A stretch of DNA of 41,285 nucleotides from Clostridiales bacterium. Lineage in GTDB: Bacteria; Bacillota; Clostridia; Christensenellales; Aristaeellaceae. Of this stretch, positions 32,679-39,585 are shown one piece after another. The stretch is from assembly GCA_004555535.1 (NCBI GenBank), contig SFHU01000009.1, positions 1-41,285 on the forward strand. The letters are read 5' to 3'. The notes below the pieces were generated by a model that saw only the letters and a list, made by a program, of their open reading frames with translations, did no database searches and was not told the origin of the DNA. The position numbers were made by a program, and so were the translations under genes. The stretch's first letter is position 1; each line of letters begins with the position of its first letter.

Positions 32679-33578
32679 ATGGCAAACAGACTGACACAGA
32701 GCAGCTCGACCTCGACATCGAGCAGCAGCGCAAGCACTCAGAGCCAGAGCCAAAGCCAGAGCGCGACGCAGAAGGTGCTGGACACCGGGCTGCTGCAGAC
32801 GATTCTGGCGGGGCTGGCCGGAGGCATGACGGACGAGGAGATCGAGCAATACGCCCAGAAGCTGCTCCTGCCGCAGAAGAACGCGCAGGCGGAGGCGAGC
32901 CGGCAGCAATATGAGACGACGAGGCTGAGCAAGGAGCAGGAGATTGAGGAGCTGGCGGCGGAGCTGGAGCGGAGCATCGCCGCGCAGAACGGCGCCTACC
33001 GGCAGAGCGCCGCACAGGTGGAGACGGAGGCGCTCAAGCGCGGCATGGGCCGCTCGAGCTACACAATGCAGACGCTGGCCAACCAGGGAACGCTGCTGGC
33101 ACAGGCCATCCGGCAGCTGACGGAGGACAACGAGCGCAGGACCGGACAGCTTCAGGCGCAGATATCGCAGGCAGCCTCACAGAACGCGCAGACACAGGGA
33201 CGCCTCGAGGCGGACTACGCGGCCAACGTGGCCGCAAAGGCGGACGAGCTGCGGCGCGCGCAGAGCCAGCAATACAACCAGAACTACCTGACGGCCGTGT
33301 CCTCCGCGATGGGCTCGGCGACGAGCGGCACGCAGACGACGAGCGGCACGACCTCGGGCACGACGACGAGCACGGGCAGCAGCACGAGCTACAGCGGCGA
33401 CGCGCCGGCTCCTGCGGGCACGGCGACGGGCAGCACGGGCGGAAGCGGCGGAAGCTCGGGGACGGCCAGGACCTCGACAGCGAGCAAGAGCACCGCGGAG
33501 CAGAAAGAGGAGAGCGGGACGACAGCCAAGGCGTCGATGGCGAGATACAACACGAAACGGGTGGACATGTTGAAATAA
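32679..33578 (+). CDS. Putative internal/ejection protein with low-complexity ends
   Basis: The 299-residue protein has a Ser/Thr/Gln-rich N-terminus (residues 7-29), a long helical Gln/Ala/Glu-rich middle (about 45-215) and a Gly/Ser/Thr-rich C-terminal third with a basic end. This arrangement, following a tail hub gene, resembles virion proteins that leave the particle with the DNA in short-tailed phages. The helical part may form a coiled coil through the envelope. Function is inferred from position and composition only. Its AAGGAG lies inside the preceding gene. Confidence 0.55.
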   Translation: MANRLTQSSSTSTSSSSASTQSQSQSQSATQKVLDTGLLQTILAGLAGGMTDEEIEQYAQKLLLPQKNAQAEASRQQYETTRLSKEQEIEELAAELERSIAAQNGAYRQSAAQVETEALKRGMGRSSYTMQTLANQGTLLAQAIRQLTEDNERRTGQLQAQISQAASQNAQTQGRLEADYAANVAAKADELRRAQSQQYNQNYLTAVSSAMGSATSGTQTTSGTTSGTTTSTGSSTSYSGDAPAPAGTATGSTGGSGGSSGTARTSTASKSTAEQKEESGTTAKASMARYNTKRVDMLK

Positions 33579-33593
33579 GGGGGAAAAACGGAG

Positions 33594-34409
33594 ATGATTG
33601 AAGCGTGCTTTGAGGCACAGCGCGGGCGCGGCGCATCGGTCAGCGGCGCCTACCAGTACGACTCCGGCCAGCGGCTGCGGATGTACGGCCTGCCCTCGCC
33701 TGGGGAGCTGGCACAGATGGACGAGCTGCTCTCCGGCGGGGAGGTGACGGTCCAGGCGCAATACAGCTTCAAGGGGGATGCGCAGAGCGAGATGCGGGTG
33801 GCCTTCTACGAGCCGGAGCTGGCGGCGTGGACTGCGGAGATTCCCAACGTCTATCTGACGCGCAGCGCGCCCGTCTGCGTCCACGTCTATGTGATGTACG
33901 GGGCCAACGAAAGCGTCAGCCGTGCGAAGACCTGCTTTGAGGCCGTATTCACGCCGATCGGCAGGCCTGCGCCCGGCTCGCAGGTGACGCCCGACCAGCA
34001 GAATGCCTGGGACGCGCTGGTGATGGAGGTGAACATGGCGCTGGCAAGCGTCAACACCGCGATTTCCGGCGCCAACGCCGCCAGGGAGGAGGCCAGGAAC
34101 GCGGCGGAGTCGGCCCAGGAGGAGACGGCGAAGTGGGAGAGCGTCACGATTGCGGCGGCGACGCTGGAGCCGGACAGCGAGGCGACGGCGGAGCTGACAC
34201 AGACGGAGACGGGCCGGCAGATCCTGCTGGGGATCCCGCGCGGGGAGACGGGCGCGACGGGCGCAACCGGGGCGACCGGCGAGACGGGCCCGGTGGGTCC
34301 GCAGGGCCCGAAGGGCGACAAGGGTGACAAGGGCGACACAGGGCCGGCGGGCGTGACCTTCTCCCTCTCGGGGACGACGCTCACGATCACGACGGTGGAA
34401 GCGGAATAA
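33594..34409 (+). CDS. Baseplate/tail-tip adaptor with collagen-like C-terminus
   Basis: In this 271-residue protein the first 130 residues resemble the beta-sandwich adaptor domain of upper baseplate (BppU-like) proteins. A coiled-coil-like helix follows (about 140-185, MALASVNTAISGANAAREEAR). Then come about ten Gly-X-Y repeats between residues 222 and 258 (GETGATGATGATGETGP). It probably attaches the receptor-binding proteins to the tail and extends as a collagen-like trimer. The downstream genes carry related modules. Confidence 0.72.
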   Translation: MIEACFEAQRGRGASVSGAYQYDSGQRLRMYGLPSPGELAQMDELLSGGEVTVQAQYSFKGDAQSEMRVAFYEPELAAWTAEIPNVYLTRSAPVCVHVYVMYGANESVSRAKTCFEAVFTPIGRPAPGSQVTPDQQNAWDALVMEVNMALASVNTAISGANAAREEARNAAESAQEETAKWESVTIAAATLEPDSEATAELTQTETGRQILLGIPRGETGATGATGATGETGPVGPQGPKGDKGDKGDTGPAGVTFSLSGTTLTITTVEAE

Positions 34410-34421
34410 GGGGGGATCGTC

Positions 34422-35417
34422 ATGGGATGGAGCGGAAGCCTGACATCGGGCAGCGCGCTGGGCAGCGCGATCACCTTCACGCCGGACACGACCACGACGG
34501 GCGGCTACACGGTCTCCTCGTTCACGGCGCCGAAAAAGGGCGTCTACAAATTCACACTCAAGGGGAGCGGCGGCGCGTCGGGAAACAGCGAAAGGGCAAG
34601 CCATGCCGCCGGCGGAGTGGGCGGTCTGACGACCGGCTACCTGCTGCTGGAGAGTGGCGCGAAGGTCTACGTCGGCGCGGGCGGCACATGCAGCGCGGCG
34701 TTTGTCTCTTCCTCGACCGGAACGGCGCTTTCTGCCGTGACGCAGGCGAACCTGTACTTTGTGGCGGGCGCGGGCGGACAGGGCGGAGCGGCAGGAGGAA
34801 AGTACCAGAAGGTGACGGCGGGCGGCGCAGGAGGCGGCACGACGGGCGCGGACGGCCTGTCGACGACGACGGGGACAATCTATACCGGCGGAAAGGGCGG
34901 CACCCAGACATCCGGCGGCGCGGGCGGTCAGCTCCCGAATGCCGATTTCTATGGAGGGCCAGGCAACAAGGGCGCATACGGCGTCGGCGGCAGCTGGTTT
35001 TACTACAACAATGACGACATCAGCGCGGAGGCCGGACGCGGCGGAGACGGCTACTACGGCGGCGGCAGCGGAGGCGCGGCGGCACAGGGTGAAACCGGAT
35101 CGGCGCTCGGCGGGGGCGGCGGAAGCGGCTATGTCAAGACGGCGTCGCTGAGCGTGGCGGGCAAGACCTACGCCTCGGCAACCCAGCAGGGCGGCGGCGC
35201 TGCGGCAGGCGCGCGCGGCTCGGTCGTCGTGACCTATTACGCGCTAGCGGAGCTGCCTGTGCGCTTTAACGGGACGCAGCTGACGAAGCTGATCTTCAAC
35301 GGCACGGAGGTGAAGAGCCTCATCTACAACGGACAGACGATTTTTGCAAGGAGGCTCAAGGCATGTTTGAGGTATCTGGCAGGTCGATTCGGATTTCCCG
35401 CGGGGACACCGGCCTGA
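34422..35417 (+). CDS. Glycine-rich tail tip protein
   Basis: The 331-residue protein has an N-terminal beta-rich section (to about residue 60) and a long Gly-rich region (60-270) with GAGGQGG, GGAGGGTTG and YYGGGSGGAAAQG motifs. Such regions occur in phage adhesins that display polyglycine loops. The end has three related strands (VRFNGTQLTKLIFNGTEVKSL, then IYNGQTIF). The last part overlaps the next gene by 55 bp, which carries its own AAGGAGG; the terminal residues RRLKACLRYLAGRF look like read-through of that region. It may bind the host surface polysaccharide. Confidence 0.72.
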   Translation: MGWSGSLTSGSALGSAITFTPDTTTTGGYTVSSFTAPKKGVYKFTLKGSGGASGNSERASHAAGGVGGLTTGYLLLESGAKVYVGAGGTCSAAFVSSSTGTALSAVTQANLYFVAGAGGQGGAAGGKYQKVTAGGAGGGTTGADGLSTTTGTIYTGGKGGTQTSGGAGGQLPNADFYGGPGNKGAYGVGGSWFYYNNDDISAEAGRGGDGYYGGGSGGAAAQGETGSALGGGGGSGYVKTASLSVAGKTYASATQQGGGAAAGARGSVVVTYYALAELPVRFNGTQLTKLIFNGTEVKSLIYNGQTIFARRLKACLRYLAGRFGFPAGTPA

Positions 35418-35716
35418 TCGCGTTTGACGCGGAGGGGACGGCGCTCTCCGAAAAGGATCTCGCCGTCTTTACCGTGCGGCGGCAAAGCGGCGGCATCGCG
35501 ATGGAGAAGGTCATCGCGCCGGAAGGAAACCAGCTCCTCGTTCCGTTTACGAACGAAGAGACGCAGGCCCTGCGCGAGGGCGAATACGTTTGGGACATCC
35601 GCGTCGTTCTGGACGCGGAGACGGACGCGGAGGGACGGGTCACGGGCGGACGCGAGGTCATCACGCCGCTGCCGCCCAGCCCATTGAAAATCATGAAGGT
35701 GGTGGGCAGAGTATGA
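35363..35716 (+). CDS. Small adaptor protein of the tail tip module
   Basis: The 117-residue protein begins with beta-strands (FEVSGRSIRISRGDTGLIAFDAEG) and continues with a compact sandwich-like pattern (FTVRRQSGGIAMEKVI, EYVWDIRVVLDAE), similar to BppU-like adaptor domains. AAGGAGG lies before the ATG within the preceding gene. Its stop overlaps the next start as ATGA. It likely bridges the tail and the collagen-like fibre that follows. Confidence 0.68.
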   Translation: MFEVSGRSIRISRGDTGLIAFDAEGTALSEKDLAVFTVRRQSGGIAMEKVIAPEGNQLLVPFTNEETQALREGEYVWDIRVVLDAETDAEGRVTGGREVITPLPPSPLKIMKVVGRV

Positions 35717-36582
35717 GCGTGACAATCAGCGGCATGTATGCCAATCAGGAGACGGTGAAGCTGCAGGTCGAGGCCTTCCGCGGCGCGCAGGGTCCGGCAG
35801 GCCCGGCGGGGCCGCAGGGAGAACAGGGAGAGCGCGGCCCGGCGGGGCCGCAGGGCGCGACGGGAGCGACAGGACCGCAGGGGCCTCAGGGCGAAAAGGG
35901 AGAGACCGGAGCGCAGGGGCCGCAGGGCATCCAGGGCGAACAGGGGCCGCAGGGTGAAGTCGGCCCTGCCGGGCCCTCCTACACGCTGCCCGTCGCCAGT
36001 GCCACACAGCTGGGCGGCGTGATGCCCGCGGTGAAGACGGACGAAATGACACAGGCGGTCGGCGTAGACGAAAGCGGCGGGCTGTGGGCGCTGCCGGGAG
36101 GCGGCAATGATACTGCGGAATTGCTTGCTGAAGTAACCCTGGAAGAAGAAGTGAACAAGGTCGTGCTCAACCTTCCGGGCGAATGTTATAAGCGCCTGTA
36201 TATTCTGGCGGCAACAAAAGCAACGGCAAATTCAGGAGCCGATAACGCCAACACAAGAATATCGATTAATGACCAAAATTCCTACGGCGCGAACGCCTTT
36301 TCCGCTGCAGGATTGGCCAATAGCAATACTGAATACGGAGGAATGTTCAGAGGTGTCGTGCTATTGGAAGATTCTTTCTGCATGGGCTTCGCTTATCATA
36401 GCAGAAAAAAATATGGTTCTTCTACTGGCTATACACAAGATAATGGCAATATTGATAATTTCTACAATCCGAATATAAGCCGAAATACACCGATCAACTT
36501 TATATCCATGATGGTGGTCAATAACGGTGCTGGCCTGTTTGGCATCGGCTCTGTGCTAAAGGTATGGGGGGTGAAAGCATGA
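35713..36582 (+). CDS. Collagen-like tail fibre with low-G+C receptor-binding tip
   Basis: The 289-residue protein has a short N-terminal attachment domain (to about residue 25). About twenty Gly-X-Y repeats follow (residues 26-88, GAQGPAGPAGPQGEQG), then a linker with a peptide common to tail fibres (LPVASATQLGGVMP). A C-terminal globular domain covers 130-289 and is rich in Asn, Ser and Tyr. The DNA for that domain is only about 42% G+C by my count over 36181-36540, against roughly 65-70% around it. The tip has probably been exchanged by recombination, as happens with receptor-binding domains. It is translationally coupled to its neighbours by ATGA overlaps at both ends. Confidence 0.78.
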   Translation: MSVTISGMYANQETVKLQVEAFRGAQGPAGPAGPQGEQGERGPAGPQGATGATGPQGPQGEKGETGAQGPQGIQGEQGPQGEVGPAGPSYTLPVASATQLGGVMPAVKTDEMTQAVGVDESGGLWALPGGGNDTAELLAEVTLEEEVNKVVLNLPGECYKRLYILAATKATANSGADNANTRISINDQNSYGANAFSAAGLANSNTEYGGMFRGVVLLEDSFCMGFAYHSRKKYGSSTGYTQDNGNIDNFYNPNISRNTPINFISMMVVNNGAGLFGIGSVLKVWGVKA

Positions 36583-37094
36583 GAGTATTTGACGGCAAAG
36601 TATACCGGGATATGACCGAAGAAGAAATGCATGTCCCGCAAGAAGTTCTGCTGAAAGCAAAGTATGAAGAGGCTTCCCGCCCGCTGTCTGCATCCGAAGT
36701 GCTTGCCATGCTGATCCCCCAGCAGATCAACACGCTGGCCGTGGATGATAACACGGCGCTGCGCATGCTGGACTTTTACCCGGAGTGGACGGCAGGTACG
36801 GCGTACACAGTCGGCTATAAGGTGCGCAGGGACGGCAAGCTGTGGCGCGTGGTACAGGCGCACATGGCGCAAGTCGGCTGGGAGCCGGAGAACGCCGCGT
36901 CCCTCTGGGAGCAGATCAACGAGACGCATGCGGGCACGATGGACGACCCAATCCCATACAGCGGCAACATGGCCCTGACGGATGGCCTGTATTACATGCA
37001 GGACTGGGTGATATACCTGTGCACGAGGGACACGGGCAACCCGGTCTATCACGCGCTTGATGAGCTGGTCGGGCTGTACGTCGAAAAGGCTTGA
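36579..37094 (+). CDS. Tail tip protein with carbohydrate-binding (CBM5/12-like) module
   Basis: The 171-residue protein carries a CBM5/12-type module at residues about 67-112. It has the aromatic pattern typical of chitin-binding modules: YPEWTAGTAYTVGYKV, then LWRVVQAH, then LW near 109-110. The N-terminal region is acidic and helical. The C-terminal YSGNMALTDGLYYMQDWVIYLC is beta-rich. It likely recognises cell-wall sugars. The start overlaps the upstream stop codon as ATGA. Confidence 0.75.
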   Translation: MRVFDGKVYRDMTEEEMHVPQEVLLKAKYEEASRPLSASEVLAMLIPQQINTLAVDDNTALRMLDFYPEWTAGTAYTVGYKVRRDGKLWRVVQAHMAQVGWEPENAASLWEQINETHAGTMDDPIPYSGNMALTDGLYYMQDWVIYLCTRDTGNPVYHALDELVGLYVEKA

Positions 37095-37097
37095 TGC

Positions 37098-37133
37098 GCT
37101 TTAACACGCTTAACGCGTTAATCAGTGTTAAGC
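37098..37133. repeat. Nested TTAA inverted repeats between tail and lysis genes
   Basis: TTAACAC (37101-37107) and GTGTTAA (37125-37131) flank a perfect 12-bp palindrome TTAACGCGTTAA (37110-37121). The arms extend one or two bases with a bulge. It could form a cruciform or hairpin, or bind a dimeric protein; no T-tract supports termination. Confidence 0.5.
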
Positions 37134-37171
37134 AGCTTTGGGACACGAATGCGCAGAAAGGAATGATAACG

Positions 37172-37261
37172 ATGATCAGCGCATGGTGGCTGTTGCCCGC
37201 CGGGATAGGTGGGATTTGGCTGCTGCTGTGTCAGCGCAGCGGGAGGGGAGGCCCGACATGA
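37172..37261 (+). CDS. 29-residue membrane peptide upstream of endolysin
   Basis: A short ORF from ATG 37172 (AAAGGA about 9 nt upstream; ATG 37163 is a less likely start) encodes one hydrophobic segment (AWWLLPAGIGGIWLLLCQ) followed by a basic tail. Its stop codon overlaps the endolysin start as ATGA, indicating translational coupling. Tiny single-pass proteins next to lysins occur in many phages of Bacillota. A lysis-helper role is a guess. Its size makes it uncertain. Confidence 0.5.
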   Translation: MISAWWLLPAGIGGIWLLLCQRSGRGGPT

Positions 37262-38073
37262 TTAAGACGCAGGACGCGATCCGTCTGGCGCGGTCGATGA
37301 TCGGCACGCCGTACAGCAGGGTGGACTGCATCGGGCTGATCAAATGGATCATCCGGCAGGCCCCGGGCGGGGTGACGAGCTACACGACGGCGGGGACGAA
37401 CACGCTCTGGCGGAGCGCGACGGCCAACGCGAAATATAGGGATTTGACATGGACGCAGGAGGGCATACAGGGCGCACGGGCCGGGATGCTGGCCTTCAAG
37501 CGGAAGGGCGAGGACGTGCATCATGTAGGGATCGTAGCCGAGCGCCCGCAGTGCGGGATGCAGCGAGGCGGAGATCGGGAATCGCAAGGAGCCGAAGGCG
37601 ACTATGCGAGTTCCCCGGGCAGTTGTCGGATGACCGTGATCCACTCCTCCAGCGCAAAGGGCGAGGTCGTGGAGACGGCGCTTGACGGGAGCTGGGCGCT
37701 GCTGGCGATTCACAGATACATCGAGGCCGCAGGCGCGGCAGGAACGGAGGACAATGTGAACGTACTGTATCAGGCGGTCGTATCGACGCAGAGCGGGGCG
37801 CTCAACGTGCGCGACGCGCCGGACGGCGGGAGGATCGGGAGCCTGTCGAAGGGGACGACGGTTGACGTGCTGGCGGAACCGGCGCAGGGCTGGACGTTCG
37901 TGCGCGCTGGATCGCTGATGGGCTACGTCAGCAACGCGTATTTGACGCGGGCGGAGAGCGACGAAGCGGAGAACGTCATTTCGGTCAGCCCGGACGTGAC
38001 GATCATCGACGACGAAGGGAACAGCTTCAGGCCGGTCGGGGGATGGCGAGTCCTGATCGGCGGGGTGGACTGA
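37258..38073 (+). CDS. Endolysin: NlpC/P60 peptidase with SH3b domain
   Basis: The 271-residue protein has an N-terminal NlpC/P60 cysteine peptidase with Cys24 in VDCIGLI, His89 in HHVGIV and a third polar residue (His129 in VIHSSS), which cleaves peptidoglycan stem peptides. A wall-targeting SH3b domain covers residues about 180-235 (TQSGALNVRDAP to MGYVSNAYL). Between His89 and His129 lies an in-frame insertion of 30 residues (95-124), unusual in composition and encoded by palindromic DNA. Without it the two strands would be separated by only a few residues, as in typical NlpC proteins. It is followed by a holin gene. Confidence 0.87.
   Translation: MIKTQDAIRLARSMIGTPYSRVDCIGLIKWIIRQAPGGVTSYTTAGTNTLWRSATANAKYRDLTWTQEGIQGARAGMLAFKRKGEDVHHVGIVAERPQCGMQRGGDRESQGAEGDYASSPGSCRMTVIHSSSAKGEVVETALDGSWALLAIHRYIEAAGAAGTEDNVNVLYQAVVSTQSGALNVRDAPDGGRIGSLSKGTTVDVLAEPAQGWTFVRAGSLMGYVSNAYLTRAESDEAENVISVSPDVTIIDDEGNSFRPVGGWRVLIGGVD
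37540..37629 (+). repeat. In-frame palindromic insertion inside the endolysin gene
   Basis: This 90-bp segment splits the NlpC/P60 domain without changing the frame. It can form two hairpins. One pairs CCCGC (37545-37549) with GCGGG (37553-37557). The other pairs GGGAATCGCA (37577-37586) with TGCGAGTTCCC (37605-37615, one bulged base), with an inner GCC-GAA-GGC. It has the appearance of a small interspersed palindromic element such as the Rickettsia RPE. Confidence 0.55.
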
Positions 38074-38189
38074 GGAACGCAAGCGCGTGCGGTTCACGGG
38101 AACAGCGGCTGCGCGTAGGATATATCGCGCGGGTTTGCTGACGGGCTGCGCGCGGCATACGGGAGAGGAACGAAAAAGGAGGGACAGCG

Positions 38190-38630
38190 ATGTGGGACAG
38201 GATGACCCACGCGATGGAATTTATGAAACCGAATGTACTCAAATGGACGGGAGCGGTGATCGGCGCCGTCATGGCCTGGTGGGCGGGGCTTTCCGCGATT
38301 GCGCAGGCGCTGCTGCTCGTGCAGGGCGCAGATATCCTGACGGGGATCCTCTGCGCCGTGACGGGAAAGAGCCCCAAGAGCGAAAGCGGCATGGTTTCCA
38401 GCAGGGCGCTGACGATGGGCGTCATCAAGAAGGGACTGGAATGGCTGGTTGTCGGCATCTGCATCTATGTGGGCGGGGCGCTGGAGATGACCGGCATCGG
38501 CGGCGCGGCGATGACCTATATGATCGCGACAGAGCTGGTAAGCCTGCTGGAGAATCTGCAGATTTTCGGCCTCGACATCCCCGTGCTGCGCAGGATTCTC
38601 GACGTGGCGCAGGGCGGCAAGACGGAATAA
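38190..38630 (+). CDS. Phage holin (holin_4_1/toxin secretion family)
   Basis: The 146-residue membrane protein has about three to four hydrophobic segments (near residues 22-40, 40-60, 75-95 and 98-115). It has the family stretch ADILTGILCAVTGKSPKSESGMVSSRA and a C-terminal LLENLQIFGLDIPVLRRIL. It should form membrane holes that release the endolysin encoded just upstream. AAAAAGGAGGG precedes the ATG. It is the last gene of the phage-derived element. A 116-bp gap between it and the endolysin holds no gene. Confidence 0.9.
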   Translation: MWDRMTHAMEFMKPNVLKWTGAVIGAVMAWWAGLSAIAQALLLVQGADILTGILCAVTGKSPKSESGMVSSRALTMGVIKKGLEWLVVGICIYVGGALEMTGIGGAAMTYMIATELVSLLENLQIFGLDIPVLRRILDVAQGGKTE

Positions 38631-38638
38631 AGTAAAGA

Positions 38639-38682
38639 ATGCCGCGGACGGTGCAGAGCCGTACGCGGCATGTTTGGATTTT
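38639..38682 (+). terminator. Terminator at the right end of the phage element
   Basis: ATGCCGCG (38639-38646) pairs with CGCGGCAT (38664-38671), with an inner ACGG/CCGT and single-base bulges, followed by a T-rich tract. It ends the late operon and also faces the convergent host permease gene. Confidence 0.75.
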
Positions 38683-38709
38683 TGGAAGAGGGAGCGGCCT
38701 CAGGCCGCC

Positions 38710-39585
38710 TTAGCCCTTCACGGCACCGGCGATGACGCCGTCGATGATGTACTTCTGGCAGACCAGGTACATGACGATGATCGGCAGCACCGTGATCATG
38801 ATGCAGGCCATCATCGGGGCCATCTCCACGCGGCCATAGCTGCCGCGGAAATACTGAATCGCCATGGGGATGGTGCGGTATTTCTTGATATCCAGCACCA
38901 GCGTCGGGAGCAGATAATCGTTCCAGACCCACATGGTTTCCAGAATCGCGGTGGAGATCATCGTCGGCTTGAGGATCGGGAAGACAACCTTGAAGAAGAT
39001 CTGAAGCGGATTGCAGCCGTCGATCATGGCGGCCTCTTCGATGGCGATGGGGACGGACTTCATGAAGCCCGTGAACATGAACACCGCCAGACCCGCGCCG
39101 AAGCCGAGGTAGATGATGCAGATGTTGAAGGGATTGTTGAGGCTGAGCGTGTCGGCCGTCTTGGAGAGGGTAAACATCACCATCTGGAACGGGACGACCA
39201 TGGAGAACGCGCAGAGCAGATACATCAGCTTGGACACCTTGCCGGTGACACGGGTGATGTACCAGCCGCACATCGAGCAGCACAGCAGGATCAGAACGAC
39301 CGAGGTGACGGTGATCACCAGCGAATAGCCGAAGGAGCTGAGGAAGTTCATCTGCGTGATGCCGTAGACGTAGTTGCCCAGGCCGACAAAGGTTTCGCGC
39401 GTCGGCAGCTCGAAGACAGAGGCCGTGGAGATCGCCAGCTCCGTCTTAAGGGAGTTGAGCAGGATGAGCAGCACCGGATAGATCCACACGATGCACAGCA
39501 GCGCGAGAAACACGGAGAGCACGACATCGACAACGCGGCGCGCGCCGGAGACGGCGCCATCATGATAGACACGGGCCTTTGCCAT
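38710..39585 (-). CDS. Sugar ABC transporter permease (MalG/UgpE type)
   Basis: The 291-residue permease starts at the ATG at 39585, where TAATG overlaps the stop of the upstream permease; GGAGG lies just upstream. It has about six membrane segments and the EAA loop EEAAMIDGCNPLQIFFKVVFPILKP that contacts the ATPase. It is the second permease of a carbohydrate ABC importer of the CUT1 group. No ATPase gene is seen in the window; CUT1 systems often share a single MsmK-type ATPase. The substrate cannot be inferred. Confidence 0.93.
   Translation of the reverse strand: MAKARVYHDGAVSGARRVVDVVLSVFLALLCIVWIYPVLLILLNSLKTELAISTASVFELPTRETFVGLGNYVYGITQMNFLSSFGYSLVITVTSVVLILLCCSMCGWYITRVTGKVSKLMYLLCAFSMVVPFQMVMFTLSKTADTLSLNNPFNICIIYLGFGAGLAVFMFTGFMKSVPIAIEEAAMIDGCNPLQIFFKVVFPILKPTMISTAILETMWVWNDYLLPTLVLDIKKYRTIPMAIQYFRGSYGRVEMAPMMACIMITVLPIIVMYLVCQKYIIDGVIAGAVKG

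Noticed and set aside
36110..36582. Variable region of a diversity-generating retroelement in the tail fibre tip
   Set aside because: The tip is rich in Asn, Ser and Tyr, but there is no second template copy of the sequence and no reverse transcriptase gene anywhere in the window.
23328..38678. Possible att direct repeat: CGCGGC-(C/A)-TGTT-GAT near 23332 and near 38664
   Set aside because: The match is about a dozen bases with a gap, and each copy is the arm of a terminator-like hairpin. That is too weak to call an attachment site, and no integrase is present.
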